Assembly: GCA_033816765.1 (NCBI GenBank)
Contig: CM066297.1
Location: 2,598,573 to 2,662,572 of the forward strand
Direction: 5' to 3'
From: Nothopassalora personata
Lineage: Eukaryota > Ascomycota > Dothideomycetes > Mycosphaerellales > Mycosphaerellaceae
Length of the DNA stretch: 64,000 bases
A program made the translations under genes and the position numbers. Below are positions 1 to 10,530 of the stretch, one piece after another (positions within the stretch are counted from its first letter, which is position 1; each line of letters begins with the position of its first letter). Under the pieces are notes generated by a model, which saw only the letters and a list, made by a program, of their open reading frames with translations, did no database searches and was not told the DNA's origin.

Positions 1-174
1 CTAGATAAAAAGGGTTAGCGATACCTAGTTAAATAGAAAGGATACGACGATTTAGAAAATACCTAGGAACTAAAACAAAACCTATATAACTATTAGTAGA
101 AACTCTAGGAATACTAAAAAAGGTAGTAGGGGAAGACTAACGTATACGAATATATCAGTTTCCCCTACTAAAGT

Positions 175-302
175 AGCTAAGGTAGGAATCGAACCTACGA
201 CCTCCCTTCTAAACGGTAAGTATAAGGAAATATTTAAGGGTATAAGCCGAAAAGATTCCTATATAACGCTAGAAAGACGCTCTACTACTAAGCTACTTAA
301 CC
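175..302 (-). tRNA. tRNA-like relic with intron, RIP-affected
   Basis: Read on the minus strand this folds as a tRNA. The acceptor arms 302-296 and 181-175 pair over seven positions (two G-U). An A-box-like D arm follows, and the T arm GTAGG-TTCGATT-CCTAC is perfect and contains a B box. The anticodon arm (TCTTT with GAAGG) is split by about 55 extra bases, as in an intron-containing tRNA gene. The loop suggests anticodon AGC, but RIP may have altered it, so identity is uncertain. The A box reads TAGC where TGGC is usual, consistent with a G-to-A change. It may be a mutated tRNA gene or a tRNA-derived head of a repeat; function is doubtful. Confidence 0.5.
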
Positions 303-354
303 GATTATAAGGATAAAGGGAAACTTATAAAATTATATCCCTTACGGCGCCGAG

Positions 355-800
355 ATAGAGAAATTAATCGTACTATTAATAAAATTAATAGACGACTAAA
401 CTGTAGGAGACAAGCTAACGGTCGTATCCGTAGCGGGACAATTAATATCCTCGATCTCTCTAGAAGCCTCTATCTTAGCCTCGAGATACTACGCCTTCTT
501 TCGCGTACGCTCCTCCGCCTAACGAAGTATAGCTTTATCCCGTATTAACCGCGCTAGGACCTTAGTAAGCTCCTCCTTATCCCTTTTAATTTTCTTCCGA
601 TATTCTTCGCGAGTCTTATCGAGAGACTCCTAGGAAAGGTTTACGTATTTACGACCGCGACGAACGTACTTAGAATACTAAAGTCGAAAGTTACCCTCTA
701 TCGCAATATAAGGAAGGCTATTTAAGAAATAATAGTTATAAGTAAGATCGACGGGACGCCCGTGTTTATTAATTTCTTTCGTAAGACGAAGACGATTCTT
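355..800 (-). pseudogene. Decayed transposon-associated ORF
   Basis: On the minus strand one frame stays readable for roughly 145 codons, interrupted by TAG. It begins around a stretch reading RLTKEINKHGRP, passes through YSKYVRRGRKYVNLS-stop-ESLDKTREE, and continues as a Lys/Glu-rich probable coiled coil. The Tyr residues sit where a CxxC-type cluster would be expected if TGC/TGT had become TAC/TAT by RIP, which is inference. The style resembles short zinc-binding plus coiled-coil ORFs that accompany transposons in dothideomycetes. No precise family assignment is possible from sequence alone. Confidence 0.45.
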
Positions 801-1680
801 AGAAGAAGAAGAAGATATTGTTACCCGTACGAAAAAAGGGGATTATATAGCATCTTATATAAGCTTCGGGACGAAGCTAGACTAGAAGGGGGATAGTATT
901 ACGGTTTAGTTTAGACTATACAATTATAGCTAACTATTAGACGCAAATAATTACGTATACTATACGCAATTACTCGCTTACTAGCGACTTAGTAATCTAT
1001 AAGTATAGCGATACTATCTCCTTTATATTTAAGAACGCTAAGAATCCCTTATAGTTTCGATACGTTTAACTTACTATTTAATATTACTATTTAGAATATA
1101 CTATAATCTAACCTCTACCTTACTACTACTTAGTCTTTACAAGATAAGATAGCTACTACTTTATCATTCTTCCTTAACTTCCTATCGGCCCGAGAATAAA
1201 CCCGATTAAGCTTAGTCTTCTAATCTTGTAATATTATTAGGTTATACTAAACCTAATAAGATTTAGAGCTATAAGGGAATATCGTAATATATAGTACGCC
1301 TACGACCTCGTAGTAGTAGATAAACTAAATCTTACCTTCTTCTATAGACGTATTACGCGTTGCTTTATATACGTATATACGTTATGCACGGCTTACTAAG
1401 CCGAGCGTAGCTATATGTTATATATAAGAGTTAGCTATAGGCTATCCTTATAAGATCGTAATAAAAAATAGGTAGCTTTAATTAGTTATCTATAGCCTTT
1501 TTATTCTATAGTAATCTTTAGTCTTAAATAGATATATATAATATACTACTAGATTTTAAATTATCTAATATATAGGCCTAAACTAAGTAAATAATTTAAC
1601 TAATTAGCTTACTATAACGCGGTAGTTTATGCCTAAGACTAAATAGGCTAAAGCCTAATTGCACTTAGATTGTAACATTA

Positions 1681-2070
1681 GGAAGCTATGCTCGAGATCG
1701 GGAGAACGCGACCGGGAAAGAAATAGAGGAGACGGGCATTTCAGGATTTCGCTCGGTGCGTACTACGGATAAAACCGGCGCGGCAATTCGAGAATTTTTT
1801 CTTTAGGGCACGACGTAACACTTATCTTACCCGGTGTAAGGCGACAACCCGTGTTACGATACAAGTACAAGACTACCGGGGGCGGCGTACTACCGTAACA
1901 ATATTCGTTGACTCTCTTACGCGAATTTGTGTCCTTTCGAAGAGTTCTTATGTCCGGGTACGCGGGGATTTTCTCTTCATAATTTTGAATTTCGGTCGTG
2001 AGCAACGACCTATGTAGCATAGTCTAGGACTTAATACAGCACGTCAATGGAACAATCAATCAATCAATCC
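1681..2070 (+). mobile_element. 3' fragment of LINE/SINE-like element with (AATC)n tail
   Basis: This stretch is clearly related over its full length to 24946-25319, sharing blocks such as CTCGGTGCGTAC, GGCGACAA, GACTACCGGG and GCATAGTCT. It ends in about four AATC repeats (2054-2069), a tail typical of some target-primed (LINE/SINE) insertions. The 5' edge coincides with the end of the RIP island and looks truncated. It is much less mutated than the sequence to its left. No convincing target duplication was seen here, but the sister copy has one of 13 bp. Confidence 0.6.
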
Positions 2071-2502
2071 ACGTCCGGTCGTAACCCACCAGATTTCACT
2101 CCTCGGATCCGCTACTTAGGCTCCAATATCGATCGCTAACCACGGTGTTTCAAGGTTTAATATTGAGCGATTCTGCAACTCCAAGGGCTTCAAACATACT
2201 CGATAGCAGGTGACTGGCTTCGTTGGTTCTCCGGTTGGTCGGACTAGGATTGTGGTCGACAACGATCGGACGTGAAAAGAGACTGTAGTGAGGCTTGATC
2301 AAAATACCGCATCTTCCATGGGCTAGTCTTATCTGGCTTTCTTTGATCATGATGCGGTTGGTCGATCTAGTCTCGTTGCATGACAACCACCTTGTAGCCA
2401 CGCTTTAAGATTACGGCGAGCGGTCCAGCGGAGGCCACATTTCCTGTCTAATATCTACCCTGCTCTCTCTATCTTTCCCACTTTGTTATCATTCATCGCG
2501 TC

Positions 2503-4375
2503 GTGCCTGACAGCATGGAGAAGAGTCACATTGATATAGTAGAAAGCCATGGCGCGCCAAGTTCGAATTCCGACGAGAAGAGCCTCGACGATACACTGCG
2601 CTTCGGCGACGTGAACGATCCGGATGCCGGTAAGAGCGATGAAGAGAGAGCAGCGATAGTGAGCAAAATACTTTGTCACACCGCAATTCGTACGCCCTGA
2701 TATAGCAACAGGACAAGAAGCTGCTCCGCAAACTCGATCGCAAGTTGATACCTTGGCTCACGTTGCTATACCTCGTCAGCTTCCTCGACCGCACGAACAT
2801 TGGCAATGCGAAGATCGATGGCTTGCTCACAGATTTGAAGATGACGGACGGGCAATACCAGGCTGCACTGTCCCTCTTTTTCGTGTCATACGCTGGCTTC
2901 GAGCCACTTTCCAACATCCTGCTAAAACGCCTGAAACCATCAGTCTACATCCCCATGATTATGATACTCTGGCAAGTAAGGTCAGATACGGTAGCCGTAG
3001 TGCGGCACCTGGGAGACACACGCAGACTGCTCGTTATTGTTGCCCCTTCTTTCTAAGACACCTAGGCCAACCTACTCTACTCCTTAGGGGCATCGTCATG
3101 GTCACCATGGGCTTGGTGCATAATTTCAGCGGCCTTGCAGCTGCACGTTTCTTTTTGGGCGGGGCTGAGGTATGTTATCTGCATGTACTAGATCGTACGT
3201 TTTGATATCATCTGACCTCGGGGCGTTGGGTAGGCTGGCCTCTTCCCTGGGGTTGCCTACTACTTCAGCTGCTGGTACAAGCGTAGTGAATTTGGCATCC
3301 GCACAGCTATCTTCTTCTCAGCCGCTGCTGTCGCGGGATCTTTCGGCGGTCTGCTTGCTACCGGTATCGCGCAAATGCGAGGCGTGGGCGGAAAGCCTGG
3401 CTGGGCCTGGATTTTCATCCTGGAAGGCCTAGCCACCGTCTTGATTGGCGTGGTCAGCTACTGGATGGTTCATGACTTCCCTCATGACTGCAAGTTCCTT
3501 TCACCAGATGATCGTGCCAGAGTGCTGAGACGGTTGAAAGCTGATGGCCAGGCCAGTGCCGAGAACGAGAGTTTCAAGATGGCCTACTTCTGGGAATCTG
3601 TCAAGGACTGGAAGACGTGGGCTCACGCTGTCATCTGCATGGGCTGTGCCGGTCCAGTCTATGCTTTCAGCTTGTTCCTTCCAACCATCATCAGGTCTGC
3701 CAATCCAGGGATCACCAGTACCAGAGTGAATCTGCTGTCTGTCCCTCCCTACGCAACTGCAGCACTTCTGACCGTATCCATTGGTTGGTATGCTGACAGA
3801 ACACAACGACATGGCTGGTGTAACATTGGTGTGTCGTTCCTGGGCATCGCTGGTTTCGCCATGCTGCTCGGTTCACAAGATCCGTGGGTGAAGTATGCTG
3901 GCACCTTCCTTGGAGCGCTCGGTATCTGTGAGTTTTTATATGTCCCCTAATTAAGCTCCCACAGATTCAATGCAGACCCTTGCATTGCCAACAATATCTC
4001 GTGGGCATCAAACAATGTCGAGGGCGTCTACAAGCGAGGCGTCACTCTTGGCTTTATCGTAGGCTGGGGTAATCTCAGTGGCATTGTCTCGTGTAATCTA
4101 TACCCAACCTCAGCTGGCCCTCACTACTCGTATGGCCATGGCGTGGTGCTCGCCTATCTTACCTTGTTCTTGCTGGGTGGAAGTGTTCTGACGCATTTCG
4201 CACTCGAAGCTGAGAACAAGAAGCGGCGTGCAGGCAAGAGAGATTATTTAATCGAGGGCAAGACTGATGAGGAAATCAGAATAAAGGGCGATAAAGTGTC
4301 AGTATCTACCCATCCTTCTTGACCTTACCTCATACTGACTCGTGGCACAGACCTGACTTTTTCTACGTTACGTGA
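2503..4375 (+). CDS. MFS permease, Dal5-like anion:cation symporter family
   Basis: Predicted plasma-membrane transporter of the allantoate/nicotinate-type (Dal5/TNA1) MFS family; substrate unknown. Proposed exons: 2503-2658, 2712-2971, 3088-3169, 3234-3927, 3976-4297, 4351-4375, giving 512 residues. An in-frame ATG at 2515 is an alternative start. Family marks are visible in order: RKLDRKLIPWLTLLYL with FLDRTNIGNAK in TM1, FFVSYAGFEPLSN, a GIVMVTMGLVHNFSGL segment, WYKRSEFGIRTAIFFSAA, GGKPGWAWIFILEG, then SWASNNVEG and IVGWGNLSGIVS in the second half, and a PDFFY-type tail. Intron 2 only restores the family sequence (LW-GIVM) if a GC donor at 2972 is used. It is a distant paralogue of the permease at 59780. 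It lies 430 bp from a repeat fragment. No disabling change is seen. Confidence 0.88.
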
Positions 4376-4631
4376 ACTCATGCTTCGAGCGGACGGGTTG
4401 TATCGCTTTGAGGACCATGCATCGACCTTGAAGGCTGTGTGCCAGGAACCTTATACATTTACCTTAGGGTGCACGTGCCAACTATGAGATGAATGCAGAT
4501 CCGTGCTAGCACTGTAAAATATCTTCTGCGACTCTTCTCTCTGACACTCAACCACCGATTCCTTCACCAACACAATCTTCTGCAAATATCCACCGAGCAG
4601 CGCGATATCTCTGCTAACCAGAGAAGATTTC

Positions 4632-5698
4632 ATGAGACAGCTAGAGGAGGTGCAGAGCGACGAGGAATGCCCTGTCTGCTACGAGGTATGTACTGTGTTC
4701 CGAGAAGATGCTCGAGTCGCACTCTGTCTAACATCTCGCAGGTGGCGACAGTGCCGGCGAAGACCACATGCAACCACATCTTCTGTCGCAGATGCGCCAA
4801 GAAGTACTTCGCGTCTTCGAACAAGTGCCTGTACTGCCGGACCAAGGTAAGTGGCGTGAATCAGGCCGTCGCTGAGCCGTTGGCAGCTCTCTCCCATCTA
4901 GGTCCACTGCTGAGGCACCTTCGCGTCCCAATTCTATGTCATGATCTCTCGAGTAGGACTAACATATCTCTGCGATAGGTGTTAGAGGAGCTTGACCCCG
5001 ATCCTGCATTTATGCACGTGCACTTCCTTGGCTCGGAGTAGGAAGAGGACGATTTTGTGACTTTCGATCTTCGCGACATTACGCAGTTGGCCATCGGCGA
5101 CAAGGACATCCCGCCTCCATTCTGGGTCGTATGTCGCCGACCAGCACGCGCTGATGAGCCGCCTGATAGACTCCAGATCGCCATCACAACCTTCGGTGTT
5201 CACAAGCATGTCGCTCGTGAACCTGACGCCGCTCCTTTAGCTGCTGCTACCGGTAGCCTGGCTCAATTCGAGGTGGAAGACCTAGACGAGTCTATCCAAG
5301 GCGAGACCAACACAGACGATGCAGGAGACGCACAAGAACCTTACCAGGACGAGATCGAGTCAGAGGATGCGGGCGAAGCACGAGGTGAAGACGATACCGA
5401 CACTCATCATGGCCGGATTGGAAACGAACCACATATGATGGAAGCCACTAGAGGCAGGGTAATGCCGTTCAACCTGAAGTATTTCGCGTGGAGCTTGCAT
5501 CACCAGGTATGGCAACAAGTTCAGCATTGCTTGAATACACCAAGAGTACTCGAGGCTCGCTCAGCGTACTCAGCGCTCGCAATGCCAAAAGGATTGGCCA
5601 TCAATCGCACGCTTCCCATTACCTCCTCCTCTCCCAACTATAAACCGCCGTCAACTCCCTCCACCTGTCCCCGCCCACCCCTAACTCGAGCCCCGTGA
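4632..5698 (+). CDS. C3HC4 RING finger protein, alternative acceptor or in-frame stop
   Basis: Small probable E3-type RING protein. Exon 1 (4632-4685) and exon 2 (4742-4846) encode CPVC, then TCNHIFCRRC, then CLYC, a complete C3HC4 ligand set within the first 53 residues. Intron 2 starts at 4847 with GTAAGT. Using the first acceptor (4978) adds 20 codons and ends at TAG 5039-5041, giving 73 residues. That TAG lies in frame with a long acidic reading frame ending at 5698, and is itself preceded by G so that GAGTAG can act as an acceptor, joining exon 2 to 5042 for a protein of about 271 residues. The long form has an acidic central region (about residues 130-190) and no other domain I recognise. 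The 3' end is uncertain: a GTATGG donor occurs at 5506, and the frame runs into the opposite-strand gene from 5619. Confidence 0.6.
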
Positions 5699-6281
5699 TC
5701 GCCCTCACCGCCTCCAGCACCCTCCTCCCACCCTCGACATCCTCATCATCCGCAAATCTCGAAATCTGCGCCGAGATAGACTTCCACTCAACCGGGAGGC
5801 TCCTCTCCCTCGCCATCTCCCTCAAACTCTCAAGCTGCTCCACCAACCTCTCCGCATCCTCAATATTCTTCAACCGAGCCGTAAGATCCCAGACCCTGAC
5901 CCCCTTCAAAAAGCCCAGTCGCTCCACAGGTCCCAAGTCCAGTCCACGGATCTCAGTAGGACTACGATAGCGTCCATCAACGTGAAGCTGGAGGGAGAGA
6001 GTTTGGTGGAAGATGGGGAGGGCTTCGTGGTAGACTCGCTTGGAAGTGCGAAGGAGGGGTAGAGAAGCGGCGCCGCAGGACAGGCTTTGGCCGGCGTTCC
6101 AGGGGCGGTGCGTGAAAAGTTTGTAGATGTGGCCGTCGACCAAGGACAAGAGGAGGCCTTTCCAGATGCAGAAAGCGTGGGTGTCGGTGCAGGTGAGAGC
6201 TGCTGTGTAGATGTGTTCGCGGAGTTCGAGGGGGAGAGCGAGGAGGTGGGAAGGGCCTAGGGTATTGGCAGGAGCTGACAT
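5619..6281 (-). CDS. Small LELR-motif (2EXR/DUF7730-like) protein
   Basis: Intronless frame of 220 codons from the ATG at 6281. An upstream in-frame ATG at 6425 exists, but the extra 48 residues are low-complexity, and the 6281 start (MSAPANTLG) places the conserved segment near the N terminus. The sequence LLALPLELREHIYTAAL is the hallmark of a large fungal family of F-box-like/2EXR or DUF7730 proteins, usually of unknown function. The middle contains LLRTSKRVYHEALPIF, another conserved feature of this family (a returning 'vyeEAlpify' motif). Its last 80 bases lie antisense to the possible 3' end of the RING gene, so the two genes converge. Confidence 0.65.
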   Translation of the reverse strand: MSAPANTLGPSHLLALPLELREHIYTAALTCTDTHAFCIWKGLLLSLVDGHIYKLFTHRPWNAGQSLSCGAASLPLLRTSKRVYHEALPIFHQTLSLQLHVDGRYRSPTEIRGLDLGPVERLGFLKGVRVWDLTARLKNIEDAERLVEQLESLREMARERSLPVEWKSISAQISRFADDEDVEGGRRVLEAVRAITGLELGVGGDRWRELTAVYSWERRR

Positions 6282-6549
6282 GGTGTTTTGTGGAGTTGCG
6301 GTATGTTGAGTGAGGTGAGATGGGTTGGAGGTCGATGAAGTGGGGAGAGAGAGCTTCACGCCGCCATTGGTCCGCTGGTGAGCTACAGTAGGGACACGGC
6401 AACGATGATGTGCTGATGCAGGCACTCAAAGGACACTCATGGCAACGAAATATCGAGCGTTCAAATCGTTATATCAGAAGAATGACACTAATTGAACACA
6501 CCAAACACGCCACTTCACCCGCCTACCAGAAATCCATTCTGAGGCCCAC

Positions 6550-7152
6550 CTATTCTTTCTTCGCACGGAGTGGCAGAGCAACGCCAACAATATCAGCACC
6601 ACCAGTGCCACGGTCATCGCGATTCATACTCTCAAAGTCCGAAAGAGGCCTCTTTTCCGGTTTGAGAGAATTCTTTCCCTTTTTAAGGGCACTCGCTCCC
6701 TTTCCAAGAGAATTCTCCTGCATCGTCTTCCTCTGCCGCTTCTCAATACCATTAGTCGCCTCTCCCGCGTCCATTCCGATCCACCTCTTCAAAATACCCG
6801 GCACCGACCCCAGCAGTTGATGCGCCTGGATTCCCTGCCGTCCGAAGGGACGATCAATTGCGACCTTCTTCGCATCACGTTTGACGACTTCGCCACCCTG
6901 AACACCGACCGTGAGCTCGGAGAGTGGAGCGGCATCGCGCTTAGAGATGGTAAATGAGTCAATCTCGGTAACATCGGGGAAGACGTTACCGGCCCCCTTG
7001 GCTCCTTGGGGGCCCGTTGCCTCCTGATAGGTCTTCCTATCCCCAATACGGGTGAGGACTGGGAGCTCTTTCGTATGACCGGCGCCTACATTGTCAAGCA
7101 ATGGGAGTGCGACGGCGGCTGCGGCCATTGTGAGGAGGCCGAAGAATTTCAT
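6550..7152 (-). CDS. Secreted protein with multiple Kex2-type sites
   Basis: 200-codon frame starting at 7152; a longer in-frame start at 7275 would bury the signal peptide and is less likely. The N terminus MKFFGLLTMAAAAVALPLL is a typical signal peptide with probable cleavage near residue 17-19. The mature part has no cysteine and five Lys-Arg sites (in ISKRD, VVKRD, ILKRW, IEKRQ, PEKRP), which is the pattern of a precursor processed by Kex2 in the Golgi. The fragments between sites are not repeats of each other, so this differs from ordinary repeat-type precursors. The C-terminal third is basic. No family is recognised. It could be a pro-peptide, a candidate effector or a cell-wall protein. 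Confidence 0.65.
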   Translation of the reverse strand: MKFFGLLTMAAAAVALPLLDNVGAGHTKELPVLTRIGDRKTYQEATGPQGAKGAGNVFPDVTEIDSFTISKRDAAPLSELTVGVQGGEVVKRDAKKVAIDRPFGRQGIQAHQLLGSVPGILKRWIGMDAGEATNGIEKRQRKTMQENSLGKGASALKKGKNSLKPEKRPLSDFESMNRDDRGTGGADIVGVALPLRAKKE

Positions 7153-8994
7153 GGTGGATTCGAAGTATGCCTGAGGAAGAGTCAGCACATCGATGGGCCA
7201 GTGATGGTGATGGAACGCGCTATACCTGAGTATGTCTCGGTTGAAAGGAAGTATTATGTGATGTTGCGTTGCCAAGTGGTATGGTCGCGTAAGCTTGTCA
7301 GACTAACACCAGGTGTAAGGAGTGACTGTGGTGAGTAGGGAGCGTCGAGCGGAGTTCCAAGACTGCGAAGAAACGCGCGAACAGCAGCAGAGTCTTATCA
7401 CCTCCTTTCTGAGCAGCCAAAGGCATTTCCTACCCTCGTGGCCATGTGAAGCTTCGACAAGGCTGCAGCTTCTCCAATGTCCCAAACAGGCCATTCGTGC
7501 TTCTCAAGAGGATTCACCATTTGTTGTCCGTCGTGTCCTGCCTGTCATTCGAGCAAGTTGAGTTTATATGCTTGGCATAGTTCCAGGACAGCCCTGTCCC
7601 GAGCAGATTGACAGCTTGGGGTACGTCAACATGATCCCTTCTGGCGTCTTCGAGGACGAGTAAGAGAGTGTTGTAAGATATGACAGGAGCTTAACTCCTC
7701 AGGTCTCATTTCTTGTCGAGGTCAATGAATGCTTGTTCGTGGTCGAATGGCAAGCTCAGCCAATCTGTTGGGCGCTTGAACCGATATGAACGTCAAGCTT
7801 TGTGCAACGTTCTCTTCGCCCTGTCGTCTCCTGGGTCCTGGCACCACGATCAATCATGTGATCTGATGCGACTGTTCAAGGTTTGAGATGGCACGAACGT
7901 GCTTGCCTGGCTGACTACAGCACCAGAGAAAGTACTAACCTCTGCCCCATATGGACTCACGAACATGCGGTAAACTATCATGCAGAATACTTACTTGTTG
8001 ACCGACCGACGTACAACGGGTGCAGTATCATGTCGGTGTGTACGCTGCGCCTACCGTGCCATGTTGTTCCAAGCTCTTCCCTAAGCAGCCGGCAGACGAG
8101 CCAGTATCGTACACTGGGCACTGTTTGCAGTTCAGATCAGGCTGGCAAAGCTCTGGACATGCTCACAAGTCATGACCTTGGGCGTATCAGGCGAAGCTTG
8201 CTATCTGATTTTAGGGGCCACGCCTCGTGTGGTGTTCACGTCTCTTCCCCTTGTGCAGCTCCAGGCATCGTCGTAGGATCAACGTCTTTTGGCGATCGCA
8301 ATGCTGCACTCCCGGCTTCACCAGCATGATGCAATGCCAGAAGCACACAGATGAAGAACAGGGATGATGCGTCAGCTGGTTTTCCTGGGCGGCGACATCG
8401 AGAACAAGAACGCTCGAGCTGCTATTAACTCCATGCCCTCATTTCTACAGCACACTACCTACATGCTACAACATACAACAGTCATCGTCTTGGCGTGGTC
8501 TCCGCGCTGCTGACAGCAGTATGCCATGCCATGTACCAGAAGACCATGCAGATTTTGAGCTTGACCGCGTCGAGTGAACAACATCGCCTGAGACTCCGGT
8601 AGCAGCAACATGACTAGCCTATGTTTAGCCATACAGAGGACAGGACTCGTTGCAGCAGTAACTCTCCAAGGCCTTGCTGTGTTGCATCGATGGGACTGAC
8701 TTGATCTACGAGTATCTATGCCAGGCTTTGCACGGGAAATTCAACATGGTCACGCGAAAATGCTCCGACTAGCGTAGTGACAGATGAGAAAAATCTTCGC
8801 CATCGCTGACCAGAAGCCGTGCAGGGAGCAACTTTCGGTTGTTATGATGAATTCGTCCCAGCGAAGTTTTGATTGTAAGCCAACCAGACTTCACCTATCA
8901 TGCTTACCTCCAGCTCAATCTTCGCCATTTCATCATCACAGCGCACACAGGGACGTAAAACGTGTAAAGCTTGGACAGCGTGACCACAGCAAGT
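7153..8994. other. Intergenic region without recognisable gene
   Basis: 1.8 kb of normal-composition sequence between the minus-strand secreted-protein gene and the coiled-coil gene. Short open frames exist (for example 7883-8329) but have no start context, domain or splice-supported extension. Promoters of both neighbours probably lie here. No repeat or RNA gene was seen. Confidence 0.5.
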
Positions 8995-10530
8995 ATGACA
9001 TCCATTACTAACTCGTTGATAACTCTGGCCACCTACTGTACTCGCGATCAACCGTCCATCTTGCAACATCTACACGCCCAGGCCATGGAAGAACACTGGA
9101 GCGCGTCTCTGCAGCATAGGAAGAAGCATCCATCGGATGGCTTCGTCAGTGGTAGTCCTCCGAGGACCACTCCCCGTGGCAAGCGTAGAGACTCTCGCTC
9201 GAATCTGAGCCATGTCTTCACAGACGACGGGGCCGGAACTTCCTTGGAGGATCATGAACACAGCGACTTCATCCCACAAGTGCGCAACCATCGACGGACT
9301 AGCGCTGTGAGAATCGAGGTCAATGAGCATCTTCGGCGCCGGAGCTTGCCCGAAGACAGTGCGCAGGGCGAGTCATCTCTATTCCAGGGCCGTTTGGAAG
9401 CATTTCTGGAGACGTGCGTGGAGCTTATCGTACACGACCAAATTGCAAACACCGTGTTGAAGCACGTCGGAAATATGCTGGAAGATAGCATAACGCAGAT
9501 TGAGGCCCGTCGCCACGATTTGGCTCGACTTGAAGAAGATCTCGAAACGCTCAGGGCATGTTGGCGCGACCTTGAGACAGAGAAGGCGAGAATGGTTCAA
9601 CGAACGACGGGTGGTAGCATCTCTGATCTTGCTTGCTCAGAAGAACGTGACAGCGACTGCTGGATCTTGCCGTCAGCACAACCGCCTCGCATTTCCAAGC
9701 CACGTACCCGATCAGACAACTATCGTGCTGCACAGGACTGCCCGGTTCAGTGCGCAGCGATCTCAGTGATATCAGCACTGAGCTCTGTGTTCTATCGGCA
9801 GCCACCATCAGCATTCAATGGTCCGCCCGAGTCCCCTATGGACGACACCACTATCATATCGCCCTTTGAGTCCGTCAGCGCACCGCTGGACCCGTTCCGC
9901 TTCACAGATGGCATCTCCACAAGCCACCGAAGCCATCATGCCTCTGGTGATAGTCTTTCTGCTCGCAAGTTGCAGCTCATGCAAAGGCCACTTGGCGAAC
10001 ATCTCTTTCTCCCTGGTGTTCAGATAGACGAATGCGCCACCATTGAGCAGGCATTGGCCGACGCTAGATTTATGAACCAGCTCCTGCCATCAGATGCAAT
10101 GGAGCAGCGGGACTCTTTTCGAATGATCGCTCGATTGATGCGCCTCATCGCTGATGTCGAAGTCGACATTCGTGCTCTTCGGCAGGAGTCGAAGCTGGTG
10201 CTGAGTGACCTGGAACACAAGGTCCTCCGCATGAGCACTTACCGTTCCGGCAAGCTCAGAAAATCGCTGAAGGGCTTCGAGTCCAGGCTACACGAACGAC
10301 AGAACGCTGCATGGATCGGCTTGATCGAGACTGCGTCTCTAGAAGCAGGATGTAGTCCCACATCGGCGCTGCAGTCAACGTTGTGTCCAGCGAACCTGCG
10401 TGGCGTAGCAGGTGTTGCACAACCAGCAGCGTATAAGGAAGAGGTCAAACGGCTTCAAAGACCAAGCGTACATCGTAAATATTCCGGAAGCAGCATGGCA
10501 GTCTCCAATCTGGAGAGTATGTCGCCCTAA
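8995..10530 (+). CDS. Hypothetical coiled-coil protein
   Basis: Intronless frame of 511 codons from the ATG at 8995. A later in-frame ATG at 9085 (MEEHW) is an alternative start. The N-terminal 110 residues are basic and Ser-rich, suggesting disorder. Residues about 155-195 form a heptad-like coiled coil rich in Glu, Arg and Leu (TQIEARRHDLARLEEDLETL). A second helical region at about 345-420 includes FRMIARLMRLIADVEVDIRALRQE. The middle is Ser/Pro-rich. No enzyme motif, membrane segment or signal peptide is seen. The length and even codon use make it a convincing gene, but I do not recognise the family. Upstream exons cannot be excluded. Confidence 0.6.
   Translation: MTSITNSLITLATYCTRDQPSILQHLHAQAMEEHWSASLQHRKKHPSDGFVSGSPPRTTPRGKRRDSRSNLSHVFTDDGAGTSLEDHEHSDFIPQVRNHRRTSAVRIEVNEHLRRRSLPEDSAQGESSLFQGRLEAFLETCVELIVHDQIANTVLKHVGNMLEDSITQIEARRHDLARLEEDLETLRACWRDLETEKARMVQRTTGGSISDLACSEERDSDCWILPSAQPPRISKPRTRSDNYRAAQDCPVQCAAISVISALSSVFYRQPPSAFNGPPESPMDDTTIISPFESVSAPLDPFRFTDGISTSHRSHHASGDSLSARKLQLMQRPLGEHLFLPGVQIDECATIEQALADARFMNQLLPSDAMEQRDSFRMIARLMRLIADVEVDIRALRQESKLVLSDLEHKVLRMSTYRSGKLRKSLKGFESRLHERQNAAWIGLIETASLEAGCSPTSALQSTLCPANLRGVAGVAQPAAYKEEVKRLQRPSVHRKYSGSSMAVSNLESMSP

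Larger units (their letters stand above)
1..1680. repeat. RIP-degraded repeat island, left edge
   Basis: AT-rich sequence almost without CpA and TpG but with many CpG, TpA and TAG, the pattern expected of RIP. No open gene is present. It contains a tRNA-like relic (175-302), a decayed transposon-type reading frame on the minus strand (about 355-800), and otherwise uninterpretable degenerate sequence. The character changes at about 1680, where a less mutated repeat fragment begins. The island continues beyond the window start, so the parent element cannot be delimited. Confidence 0.8.

Noticed and set aside
6550..7152. RiPP (ustiloxin/dikaritin-type) precursor
   Set aside because: The segments between KR sites are not repeated cores and no DUF3328-type or other modifying enzyme gene is nearby.
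7883..8329. 148-codon plus-strand frame
   Set aside because: No motif or homology signal and unlike neighbouring gene composition.
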